Positions 34,712-46,149 of a DNA stretch of 64,000 bases are shown piece by piece. Source of the DNA: Dasypus novemcinctus (lineage: Eukaryota; Chordata; Mammalia; Cingulata; Dasypodidae); NCBI RefSeq assembly GCF_030445035.2, contig NC_080673.1, forward strand, positions 177,301,216-177,365,215, written 5' to 3'. Both the position numbers and the translations under genes were made by a program. Every line of letters begins with the position of its first letter. Positions within the stretch are counted from its first letter, which is position 1. Under the pieces are notes generated by a model. The model was not told the DNA's origin and searched no databases. It worked only from the letters and a program-made list of their open reading frames with translations.

Positions 34712-35556
34712 TTCCTTTGGAGTTTGTGTTTCTGTGTGATGGAGCTGGACTCAGATGTGATCTTTGTCCACAAGCCTCTCCTGTTACTTTTCCTGGATCT
34801 GTAGTTGGCACTGGGGCTTAGTGTATACCCAGGGAACCTGATTCTCTGGACTGACCATGTGATAGCCAGGCCCTGGGCCTCAACAGACTTTCAACTCTTA
34901 CACTATGGTTTATTGGACTTACCCCACTCAGCTAACATGGAGGTGAAGAAGGTCAACCACCACAACAAGGAGCCAAGAGTGCCTACAACTGAAAGCAGGA
35001 GAATTGCATCCAGCATCCATGTGGAATCTAAGCCCCCTCTTGATATAGATGTGGAGTAGACACAACCATTCTAAGGTCCACAGGATGAAGGAATAGAGTA
35101 TGGATTAGAGTGGACTTACTGATATTCTATTCATGAACTATTGTGATTAGCAATCGAAGAAAATGTGGCATCGGTGTGGAGAAAGTGGCCATGGTGGCTG
35201 CTGGGGGTAGGGAGTGGGAGGAAGAGATGTGTTTTGGGGTGTTTTGGGGAGTTGGAGTTGTCCTGGGTGGTGCTGCAGGGACATTTACTGGACACTGTAT
35301 GTCCTCCCATGGCCCACTGGGTGGACTGTGGGAGAGTGTGGGCTATGGTGTGGACCATTGACCATGAGGTGCAGCAGTGCTCAGAGATGTATTCACCAAG
35401 TGCAATGAATGTCTCATGATGATGGAGGAGGTGGTTGTTATGGGGGGATGAGAGGGGGGAGAGGGGTGGGGGTATATGGGGACCTCATTTTTAAAAATAT
35501 AACATTAAAAAAATAAAGACTAAAAAGGACTATTTATACTCAAAAATAAATAAATG
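34712..35556 (+). mobile_element. 5'-truncated L1 3'UTR copy, sense, with 12-bp duplication
   Basis: 845 bp from TTCCTTTGGAGTTTGTG to an A-rich end (AAAAATAAATAAATG), bounded by AAAGAAATACCT duplications. GATGGAGCTGGACTCAGATG, TGGATTAGAGTGGACTTACT and the terminal GGGGACCTCATTTTT-like block mirror the antisense copy at 32819-34288. The overlapping 60-97 codon frames on both strands are artefacts. Confidence 0.85.
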
Positions 35557-35568
35557 AAAGAAATACCT

Positions 35569-38500
35569 CTGTTGGGGGATCCTTTCTATTCTTCCTGTAA
35601 TGTTTCTTCCTTGGTAAGGAGAGAACAAGAAATTTTCCAACATCTTGACTCACCCATACTTTCCTGGAAAAGTGATGATTTTTTCAATTGTTGGGAAACT
35701 GAAATATTCTAGCTGTCTTCCCTCATTTGGCTTTATGTTTGAAAGGTCAGTATTCATGTACTGACATGATCTATTGTCTTTAGTTCTCTGGTTTTCTACT
35801 GGATCTGCCTGAGCCCAAGAGCTGTGAATTTTTGCAATTTCTGTTTTCATATGAAAACCACACTAGGCAGAACTTATTTTAGCAGGTGAAACTTTTCTAC
35901 TTCACTTGGGTGGGTAAATGCAGTTGACCATTGCATCCCTGGCTGTATTCAGTGTTGTCTGGGAAATTTTAGAGAACTCTGCATATTTGGTATGTATATG
36001 GTGCCATTAATTAAGATAATATTTTGATTGTCAACCATGTGATATAAATACTATTTTTACAGATGGGACCATTGGAAGAATTCAAGCTGCTATAGTTGAT
36101 CCTTTTTCTTAATAAGAAAATAAGAAATTTCTCTTCTTTTGATTAGAGAAGATGGATATCAGAAGAGTATTGCTTTAAAGGATGTTTTCATTTAATTAAC
36201 TTCTATTGTATTATACCCTTCTCTGTAGATATATAGCAAGCAATACTCTAAACTTATGAGAATATGTAAAGAAACTTCATTCCTATGGTACATTTCTGTA
36301 CTCTGACTTCATTGCCTTCATTGACAGAGGTCATTTTAGATTTTAACATGAAATTGCCTTTTAAAATGGAGCAGAAAGAAATTAAGTATCAGGGATAAAA
36401 ATATATAAGGCAACCAAAAATAAAACCCTAGACTAGAATCTTTGTTTTCTGTAGCATGAGTTCAAATGACTGGAAAATATTTAAGATGAAGAAGTAATAT
36501 CATGAAAGTGTCCATAAGCAGATTCTTAATGTCTAGATTCAGATGTGATTAATGAAGAGACATTATTCCCCTTGTCTTAATATAACATTAAATAAATGCC
36601 TCCTTAATGACATGAGAAAGGAAGAATCACTGTAGTAGCCTTTGTAATGGGTAGAATCAGAAAAACTAATATTCTTGAGTATGTGTGTAAATTTGAAGTG
36701 AGTCATAGGCATTCAGCCAAATCCAAATATGTCAACAAGCAGACCAGTATTTCCACGTCTAGCTATCTCATCAAGTAAGGCTGACTTATTAACCATGAAT
36801 CTCAAGCAGCAGAAAGGAGAAAGTACTTGAATCAGACATTGAAGTTCAATGCAGGAAGTCAAAGACATGTTTTCTTGCTGTTATCAGTGTGTTTTGGAAA
36901 ATCCTAGAAACTTACACTTAAAATAAACATGTATAAGAAGAAGTCCAATAGAAAGAATAATATGAATACCCATAAATGGACTCAATGATTAGCAACAATG
37001 CAGTGCCTTTAATAAATAAACTATCTAATTTCAAGATCATGACAATTGGTGATGGTCTTATGGTCCAACAGGCATTCAAGCTGTGCAGGATGACAGGATT
37101 TAAGGCATGCAAGGGGATTGCTATAATAAAGCCTCATTATTTGGCATACAGTAAAAGTAAACAGGAAGAAAGGCCATGAGAATTTCTACAGTTCCAATCT
37201 GTGCACAGCAGAGAGCAAAAGTCTAATCTAGGAATAGGCAACTTGTTCCTACTGTGGATCAAATTGGGAAATCTAAACAAACAATAATACGAACACCCAC
37301 AATGGCAAAAACAGAGAAAATAATGTGATGAGTGTCATAAAAATAAATATTAAAATAAACCTCCCACGTGTCTAGTAAGTTAACAGAATAAAAAAGGACA
37401 TTAACTTGTTGATTATATCATATAAATCATATTGATGTTGCACATAGAGCTGCAAATAAAATATATTCCATATATGTATGCTATCATTGTGTGTATGCCT
37501 GTGATCATTTTCACAAATATCCTCCTGACTTTGGGAAATTGAGGATTTTGGCAAGAAATACAGGCTGCCAAACAGGGAGTGGAATACTTTTTAATGAAAG
37601 ATTAACAAGAAACATAGACTAAAGCTGACAGATACTAAAACATCACCCATGTATTTGTGCTCCCAATATGCAGACATTATTTCTTGGCTTGACTATATGA
37701 TATGACAGTAAAGACAAGCTTTGTCACATCAGACAATCTGGCATTCATGGTCAAGAATTTGTCACCCTGGTAATAAGCATGAACTTTGAGTTTTGATGGG
37801 ATAACTGTTTGTGTGTAATGAACAATGGAGTTTCAGAGAGAAATAAATCAGAATACAATAAATAGGTAAATAAATACTTATAATTAAGAGATATAATGGT
37901 AAATATAATAAATACAATAAAGAAAAATAAATCAGAAATAAATCTGCTAAAGAAACTCAGTTTCCAAGTGGAATGAGCATTAATTATTTTGTGCTCAGCA
38001 TCCATTTCTTCTTTCCACCCTCTTTTTTTCCCCCCCTTGGTTACAACTTCCAACATTTGGGGAAGGACAGCTTGCTCTCTGCCATTGTGTGTGACATTGA
38101 TCCATCTGTGAATTAAAATACCAAGCACCTTTAATCGAGGAATAGGAACTTGCCCTAAGCTAAATTAGCTGTACTCAAAGCCAGAACTTTAACTGTTAAG
38201 GATGGTCAAAATGTTTGTAGCTGATTGATCTCAGGGTACTATTTTCTGAGATAGAAGACTGTTGATTCCCTCCTGCTATGCAGATAACTGGAGGTGAGTC
38301 ACTGTCCCTTTTGAAGCTTTTTCAAAAAGCTTTTCTAGCATTTCTGAGAAGCACCAAAATACTCAAAGCAATTCTCTTTTTCTTAAAACTAGCAAAAATC
38401 AGTTTTTATTGTTCATCAAAGAAAAAGAGAGAGATATAAAAGACACCCTAAATGATACATCCAGCAAGCTATTTTTGCATATATTTCAAGATCATATACT

Positions 38501-38929
38501 TGCTCATCTAGTCAATAACCCTCCTATGATTAACACTTCTGACATAAATAAAAGCTGCTTGATTATTACTGAGTATATTGTCCCCCTCCATCAATGATAA
38601 TTAACAAAAAAATTACATAAACCAAAGAAGATAAAATAGTTGACTCCAGTGCTTAGAACATTTCAGTCCATATATATAATTGCTGGGTGGATCAATCAAA
38701 AGCTTTCTATGATCGCCAAACTTTTTATTGCATTTTTTCCTTATTTTTAAATATTTTCATATATGCAAATAATTCACAAATATGAAATTCTAAACTATTC
38801 AGAAATTTCAATCTCTATGTTACCCAAATCATTCCCTATAGGCAACATTAAATTTTAGTTGTTTCTTTTGTATTTGTTTTTAAAATATTATGCATATATT
38901 GCCATATCTGTAATAGTTGTCTGATCATT
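35569..38929. other. 3.4 kb repeat-poor DNA
   Basis: Frames of up to 125 codons (38128-37751, minus) have no recognisable domain and a Phe/Ile/Tyr-rich C-terminal half typical of AT-rich chance frames. No exon seen. Confidence 0.35.
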
Positions 38930-39260
38930 CAAGTGAGCATAAAATTCTTGGTTGAAAATTATTTTACTTTAGGATTTTGAAAGGATGGGTACTCTGTCTC
39001 AAATTTCTAATCTAACACCTGAGTTATTCAATATCTTTCGGAGCCTGGTTCTTTTTTATTTGATATTTGTTATCTATTTGTATAATTTAAAAATCATTCT
39101 TATTATTTGAATTTTATATTTAATCATGGTTTGCCTTTGTTTTGGCCTTTTAAAAAGTAATTACTCATTGTTACTTAAACTAGATGACACTTGCATTCTG
39201 GAGAATAAGTTTCTTTCATTCCCGGGGATTTTGTTTTGAATTTCTTTGATTATTACAGGA
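38930..39260 (-). mobile_element. LINE-like sequence, antisense (low confidence)
   Basis: The T-rich, reversed-LINE texture (for example CAAATTTCTAATCTAACACC, GTTCTTTTTTATTTGAT) suggests an old L1/HAL1 fragment, but I cannot match it to a defined segment. Confidence 0.3.
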
Positions 39261-39749
39261 TGTATTAGTCAACCAAAGGGGTGATGCAAAATACCAGAAA
39301 TTGGCTGGTTGTTATAAAGGGTATTTATTTGGGGTAGTTGCTTACAGATACCAGGCCATAAAGCATAATTTACTTCCCTCACCAAAGTTTATTTGGAGCA
39401 AGATGGCTGCCAATGTCTGTGAGGGTTCAGGCTTCCTGGGTTCCTACATTCCTGGAGCTTGCTTTTCTCTGGGTTCAAGATTCATTTTTTTCTGCAGTTG
39501 ACTTCTCTTTCCTCTGTGTGCTGACTTCCTGGGCTCCAGTTTAAGTCTCCAGCATCAAACTCCAACATCAAAACTCCAACATCAGAAATCTCTCAACTCT
39601 ATCCTTTGCCATGCCTTTTATCTTTAAGTCCTTACCCACCAAGAGGTGGGGATTCAACGTCCTAATCATAACTCAATCAGTACAGATCAGATTACAAACA
39701 TAATCCAATATTTCTTTTTGGAATTCATCAATAATGTCAAACTGCTACA
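39261..39749 (-). mobile_element. Solo LTR (family B), antisense
   Basis: 489 bp from TGTATTAGTCAACCAAAGGG to AAACTGCTACA. It carries TTATAAAGGGTATTTATTTG, GAGCAAGATGGCTGCC, a double CTCCAACATC and GAGGTGGGGATTCAACG. Related to 18529-19171 and, reversed, to 62326-62796. No duplicated flank was found. Confidence 0.8.
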
Positions 39750-40600
39750 CCTGCTCACATTTTTCTCCATTCTTTCCTTTTGAGCTACTATTACTGGGCT
39801 ATTGGGTCTTTTAGATCAATCTTATACTTTATTTTATATCATTTCCTCTTGCACATCTCTTTATCTTCTTGTTATTTCTCTGGAAGATTTTCTTTAAAAT
39901 TTCTATGACAGATATACATTTAAAAAAAATTTCAGCCATCATGTTTTTCAATTTTAAGAGGTCTTTCTTGTTCTTCTTCTTCTTATTATTATTATTTAGA
40001 AAATGGCCATTGTTTCATTTATGCTATAATGTCTGTTTTTATTCTGATGTCTCTTCTGTGATACTTTTTGTTTGTAAATTTTCATTTGTTATAGAGGTAT
40101 CCACAAATGTCTTGTGATTCTTGACTATTCTTTCAATTAAAAAATTAAGAAATATTGAAATTGTTTTTTGGGGTGAGATGTCCTGACCCAGTGAATATCA
40201 TGTTTAGTGATAATGTGGATGTCTGACTTTTCATAAATGTCCTTTAAATGCCTTTTCTCCATTGAGGTATATTTAATCTGGTTTCCAGTTCTCTGAATTT
40301 GACAGAAGGGGGATGGTCATTATCATTAAGTATGCTGACTTTCTTTTAATTCCTCTGTATTTAATGTGGAACTTCAACTCCATCTAGGCCTGTAGACTTT
40401 GGTTTTGTGAACTTTCTCAATCAATTTATCAAAAGACCATATGCTTGTCTCAAGTAGAGATTGGGAATGTGTAGTCACTTGATTACTCAGTAATGGTGTA
40501 TTGATGGTGCCTGGGGAATTTCCTTACATAGATTCTTGAACAAGTACTAGGTTGTTGTCCCCTGTGTACTTTCACATTCAAAGTTATTTGGTATATCTAC
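39750..40600 (-). mobile_element. LINE-like sequence, antisense (low confidence)
   Basis: Possibly the continuation of 38930-39260 beyond the inserted LTR. It contains a TTC/TTA simple stretch at about 39970-39998 and an 82-codon Phe-rich frame of no meaning. The LINE assignment rests on general texture only. Confidence 0.3.
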
Positions 40601-40609
40601 TTACTAGTT

Positions 40610-42260
40610 TATTATTGTTATTATTTTTAAAGATGCTTTAGATTACATACATGTTATAGAAAAATATAGGAAATTCCCATATGCCTCACTCCCTTCAGGT
40701 CCCACACTTTCCCACATTAACAACATCCCTCATTAGTGTGGTATATTTGTTAAAATTGATGAACACATATCGAAGCATTGCTACTAACCATGAACTATGG
40801 TTTATATTATAGTTTACACTTTGTCCCACACAATCTTATAGGCTTTGAAAAAATGTATAATGACCTGAATCTGTTATTGCAATGTTATGCAGGACAAGTT
40901 CAATGTCCTGAAAAGGCCCCCATGTTACATGTATTCTTTCCTCTCCCACCCTCAGAACCTCTGGTGGTCACTGCCTTTTTATCAATGATACAAGTTCTTC
41001 CATTGCTAGAATAATAATAAGTCTGTAATAGGATAATAATAAGTCTACTTTAGTCCATTGTTCATTCTGTAATACTGAGGATTTTGGAATGGTGATGCCC
41101 ATTCTGTTTCTTATTGAGAGGGTGCTTAGATTCATGGAGCAGATAAATAAAACTGCCTTGTTTGCAGTTGCAGACACTCTCTGTTCCTTGTGATGGGCGT
41201 TGTTCATCATAATCTCCTTGGTAGTTGTCCTGAGTGAGTCTAATGAACTAGAGAGTAGGTGTTGCAAGTCTGCTGAGATTAAAGGCTCAAATGGCACATG
41301 CACAGACCAAGGAGCTAGGTCTCTGGGGCATATATTTAACAAGTATAGTGCTAATCATAGGTTCAAGTAAAAGTCAGAAAAGCCATGTGTAGGGAAACTA
41401 TAAATGAGTCTAACTCTGTTACACTGGGAGCATAAATTTCAAAGTAATGCCCACTGACAGGGTGCTGAATTCCTGTGATTGTCTGTTCTGTCTAGAGTAT
41501 CTAGATGTCTCTAGACCCCTCAGGAGCCCCACTCTTTGAGGCATTGTTTACTGTGTCAGTTGATGAGATTCTGCATAACCTCTTGAATGACCTCCTTAAT
41601 CATTTTGAAATCTCTTAGCCATAAAAACTCATTTGTATTTAACATTTCCCCCTTTCGGTCAAGGTCTTTCCAGATGCATTGCTAGTTGGCTCTTGGAATT
41701 AATACCCTGGTGCCAGGGAAACTCATCCCCGGGAGTCATATCCCATGCTGGGGGAAGGTAGTGCATTTATCCACTGAGTTTGGCTTAGAGAGGGGCCACA
41801 TTTGAACAATAAGGAGGATTTCAGGAGGTAACTCTTTGGCAATATATAATACTAGCCTAAGTTTCAATTTCACAAGAAAAGGTTCAAAAGTACAATCATT
41901 AATATCAAGGGCCTGGCATAATATTCTGTCTGCCTTTACTAGGCACTACCCTTGTACTTGGAGATTCTTGCTGTCCTGTTAGAGATTGTAGCAGAGCTTC
42001 CTAGGATGGGATTTCAATATTCTTTCTGTTATTGTGTTGATCTTCATCAGCAGAGAAAATGTCCCATGACCAGATGAACTTATTCATATGCAATAAAAGC
42101 ATGTCCCATGTGCACCCCTCCCCACACCTCTCCCCATCACCAACACACCACACCAGTGATTATCCCCTCCCACAGTTGTGACCCTTCTGTGTTCCAAAAC
42201 CAAAATGAAGGCAACAAAATAACCCAATAAAATTAACTTTTCTTCCTCCTTCTAAGTTAT
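40610..42260 (-). mobile_element. Long L1 3'UTR copy, antisense
   Basis: AAGATGCTTTAGATTACATA, GTGTGGTATATTTGTTAAAA, TATAGGCTTTGAAAAAATGT, GGCTTAGAGAGGGGCCACAT and a CACCCCTCCCC-rich right part are the old subfamily of the reversed 3'UTR, uninterrupted over about 1.6 kb. This copy is the reference for the split copy at 32645/34289. Confidence 0.7.
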
Positions 42261-42719
42261 TCATTGTGTCTACAACCATGTCTTTTAAATTGAAGCTCAG
42301 AGAAAGAGAGATTGCCTTGTTTCATCAAGATACAGTTTTTGATCCTTCTTGGAATATATGAATTTGAGAGAGGAAGAGGTCAGATACATCTTTTCACTTC
42401 CACCTTAAAATCAAAGTTTGACTTTATCAGTTATTTAGTTACAATACTTATTGTGCTTTGTTAAAGTTGTTTGTATACAAGCTACTGTTTTTAGCTAGAC
42501 TTAAGGATAAAAGAAATGACATAGTTTTATTCTTTTTTGAAGCTACAGTGGCTGACACAATTGTGTTGTGTACAACAGATGCTAAATAAATACCTGTTGA
42601 ACATATAAATAAAACAAAGAGTAAACTGATCACAGCAATAGATACATGTTACTGCGCAGATACTACCAATATGTTGCAGTAGGTACTCAGATTCTATTCT
42701 ACCCAGAGTATTACTTTGA

Positions 42720-43115
42720 AGTCAGTTCTATGTTTTTACTTCTAGACATTTTACTCTAATTGTTTTCCCTGCCTGGACCACCCTTTCTCCAGATATGTGC
42801 TTGGCTTTCTCACCTCCTTCACATACTCGAAGAGATCTCACTTTCTCAATGATGTAACAATACTATACACTGCTTTCTGCTATCCAACTTCCCACACTAG
42901 TATTCCTGCTTTACCTGTCACAGCACTTACCTCCTTCTAAAGCACTGTATAAGTTACTAATTTATTGTCTGTCTCCTCCCACTGCTAGAACATAAATTGC
43001 AGTATGGGAGGGATCTATGTTTAGTTCAGTTCTGTATCCCAGGTGCCTAAAACACAACTTGGCACATAGTAGACACTCAATAAATATTAGCAAAATGATT
43101 AGAATAAAGGAATGA
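42720..43115 (+). repeat. L2 LINE 3' end, sense
   Basis: TGCCTGGACCACCCTTTCTCC, CTGTCTCCTCCCACTGCTAG, CTGTATCCCAGGTGCC and GCACATAGTAGACACTCAAT followed by AAATATTAG match the L2 3' region in order. Confidence 0.75.
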
Positions 43116-44824
43116 ACAAAGGGTCATATCATTTTCAGAAACTTCTACTTGAAGGAAGCAGCCTGATAAATTTGCTCAGTTGTACACCTATTATCTTTCA
43201 TGAAAAAGCAAGAATGACTTAGAAGACTGAATCAAAGTCCAGGGAGTTGGAGTTAAGAACTTTGAGAAAAGGCTTAGCTGTGACTATGAAACCTTTTGCT
43301 AAAGCTTTAGAAAGGTAAAAAGATCAGAGTATTCAACCACACAAAGGATCTTTTCAAAGGATTAAAGGTGTTCCTCTCTGATGATATCAGTTAAACCAGA
43401 GGGCTTCTAGAAGCATAAGGGAATTGTCCCTCAGTCATCACAGCATGAGCCTCAAATAGCTAATGGCTTTTCTGAAAAATGTCTATGGATGTGGTTTTGT
43501 CTAATGGAGTAAAACTCAGAGAAATTCATGCAAGACCCAAAAGTCTATGAATGTTGTGGGCAGATAACTTGTCTCTTTAGATGAACAAGTTCACAGATGG
43601 AGAATTGTGCCATGATACTCTACTTACTAGATTATATTATGGACACTAATTCATACCTGGATCTCATCTAGATTTGGTAAATTAATCTGATGATATTTAG
43701 AAAAGACTTTGAACTTTTGAATGATGAGGTTATAACTTTTAGATTTAGAAGATGAAATTTTGAACTTTTTGCTGATGCTCTAATCAAATGAGTCTCTAAG
43801 GAACCTGAAGATAGGATGAATGTATTTAGCATTGGGGGACGGAGGGTAGAATGTAGTAGGTAGAATTTTAGCTTGACCCCAAGTTTCCTACTTCCTGCTA
43901 CACACATTATGTACAAGTCCCTATCTTTGAGTGTAAACAGACTTGAGAATATTGTGGGATGTCACTCTAACAATTATGTTTTATTGGACTGGGGAAAGCA
44001 ATGTCAAATAATAGCACTAAGTGAGCAAAAATTGCACTGATCTTTTTTTATTTTTTAGTCTATAATTAAGTTTTGGGAACTGAAAAATTAAGATGGAAGT
44101 AAAGTCCAGACCAATATGAGTTTGCTATTTTTACTTATAATATTATCTGTTCAATTACTTGGAATCCATAGAAATAACTTTTTCCTTGCTATTTTGATGC
44201 TGATGTACTTATAATGGGAATATTGCTATGAATCACTTTACTTTTTTGCATGGTTAAGAAGAAGAGGCTTAGTATTTTCTTTATTCTGTTGAAGTTCTTT
44301 TCTGTAAGTAGACACTGAATTAGTAGGTGAAAAGAAGTGTTCAGAGCATAGTAGAGGAAATCACTCCCACAGGAAACTATATTTTCTCTTCAGGGTTTAA
44401 TGTTTTACTTGCTGTTTCCTCTTCTCTTTGCCTTACTGATTCATTTACTTTAATAACAGTTGATCATAAGAAGACTTTCCTCTTCCCCACATCATCTTTT
44501 ATAAATGTAGTCTTCTTTTATAAAGGTGATGCTTTAACTTACCCTGATGAACTAGTTTATTTGCTTGTTATTTTAGGCTAGATAATGAGCACTTCTGATA
44601 ATCCTTCAGATTTAATGAGATGACAGGTTAGGGGAGTAAGAATTGTAATTACTTCTAATTGACTCTCTAAAATTAAACCAACACTTACCTAATATTTGTT
44701 CCTTTCCCAAAACATCTTACTTGCAGTTGGAAAATGGATAAGAACATTTTATCTATCAGTTATTGTTCCTATCTATTTAGCTTTTTTGTTGCAGTTCTAT
44801 TTCAAAGGTTTACAACTCAAATCT
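43116..44824. other. 1.7 kb of unassigned DNA
   Basis: No recognised repeat or exon; frames of 82-84 codons (43668-43916 minus, 44327-44581 plus) lack any domain. Confidence 0.35.
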
Positions 44825-44832
44825 CCTTAGAG

Positions 44833-44971
44833 CAGGAGTTCTTAACCTCTTTTGTTCTATGGACACTTTGCCAGTCAGGTGAAAACCATGGATCCTTTAC
44901 TAAGTCCACACTATACTGTATATTACTTAGTAAATATATCCCACCCACACCATACTTGTTAAAAATCCCTG
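44833..44971. mobile_element. Short hAT-type MITE with 8-bp duplication
   Basis: 139 bp with inverted ends CAGGAGTTCTTAACC and (reversed) CAGGGATTTTTAAC. It is flanked by CCTTAGAG (44825-44832) and CCTTAAAG (44972-44979), an 8-bp duplication with one mismatch, as hAT transposases make. Non-autonomous: no coding capacity. Confidence 0.8.
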
Positions 44972-44979
44972 CCTTAAAG

Positions 44980-45454
44980 TATAGTTCCTTGAAGTACTCA
45001 AATATGGAATGTTAAATATTTCCTCAATTCATAATAAGCACCATTCCCCATCTAGCTTCAACTGGAAACATTTGACAGATTATGGAATTTACAATAAGTC
45101 ACATCTTATGTGAGAGCACAGTTTGAGAGCCAAGAGATTCCATGCTAACAAATAACAACTGGCTGAGTGACAGGAGCAAGTTCAAAGTCATAAACCCCAA
45201 GAAAATGACCTCTTTTCTTATCCCAAAATAATCTCTGCTCCTTCTATAGCTCTGTATCATTTTATTCCTCTTTCAAGGTACATTTCAAATTGTCCTTTGC
45301 ATTATAGTTACTTCTGTGCAATTCAGTTTTCTATAGCACTTAGAAGACTGGAATTTTTAAAAAAGCCACATCTGTCTCTTTCACTCTTTTTTTCTAATTT
45401 ACTTATTTGTTCAACCCCAGTATATAGTTTCAGAATTGCTAACCCATGCTTTCA
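44980..45454. other. Unassigned DNA left of the large L1
   Basis: Nothing recognisable. Confidence 0.3.
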
Positions 45455-46149
45455 CCTATTTTTTAGGAGTTTTATCGAGACATATTCATGCTCCATACGA
45501 TCCATCCAAAGTGTATAATCAGTGGCTCTCAGTATAGTCACTGAGCTGTGCATTCATCACCATAACTTTAGAACATTTTCATTACTGCAAAAAGAAAAAC
45601 CCCATACCCCTCATACTCACTATATTTGATACTTAGCATTAGTGTGGTAATTTATTGTAATTAACGAAAGACTATTAAAACATTACTGTCAACTATAGTT
45701 CATAGTTTGCATTAGGTGTTTCCCCCCATATATCAGCCTATTATTAACACCTTGTAAAAGTGATGTACATTTGTTACAGTTCATGATAGAGAATTCTTAC
45801 ATTTGTACTATTAACTGAAGTCATAGTCAACAACAGGTTTCGCTGTGTTATACTGTCCCACCTTTCATCCTTTAACTTTACTTCTAGTGAAATTCACAAC
45901 CCTGAACTTCCCCCTTTGAACCACATTTACACACAATTCAATACTGTTTATCATACTCACAATGTGCTACCATCACCTCTATCCAATTCCAAACATTTAT
46001 CATCAACCTCACTATAAATTCTGTACAAAGTAAGCATCATCTCCCCATTCTCTACCCTTAGCCTATCTCCTGGTAACTTACATTCTAAATTCTAACTGTA
46101 TGAGTTTGTTTATTATAATTGTTTCAAATCATTGAGATCATATAATATT

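Noticed and set aside
37751..38128. 125-codon minus-strand frame
   Set aside because: No domain; the C-terminal half is Phe/Ile/Tyr-rich AT-driven sequence; no conservation evidence is available.
39261..39749. 5-bp target duplication for the LTR
   Set aside because: Flanks are CAGGA and CCTGC; no match under the chosen ends.
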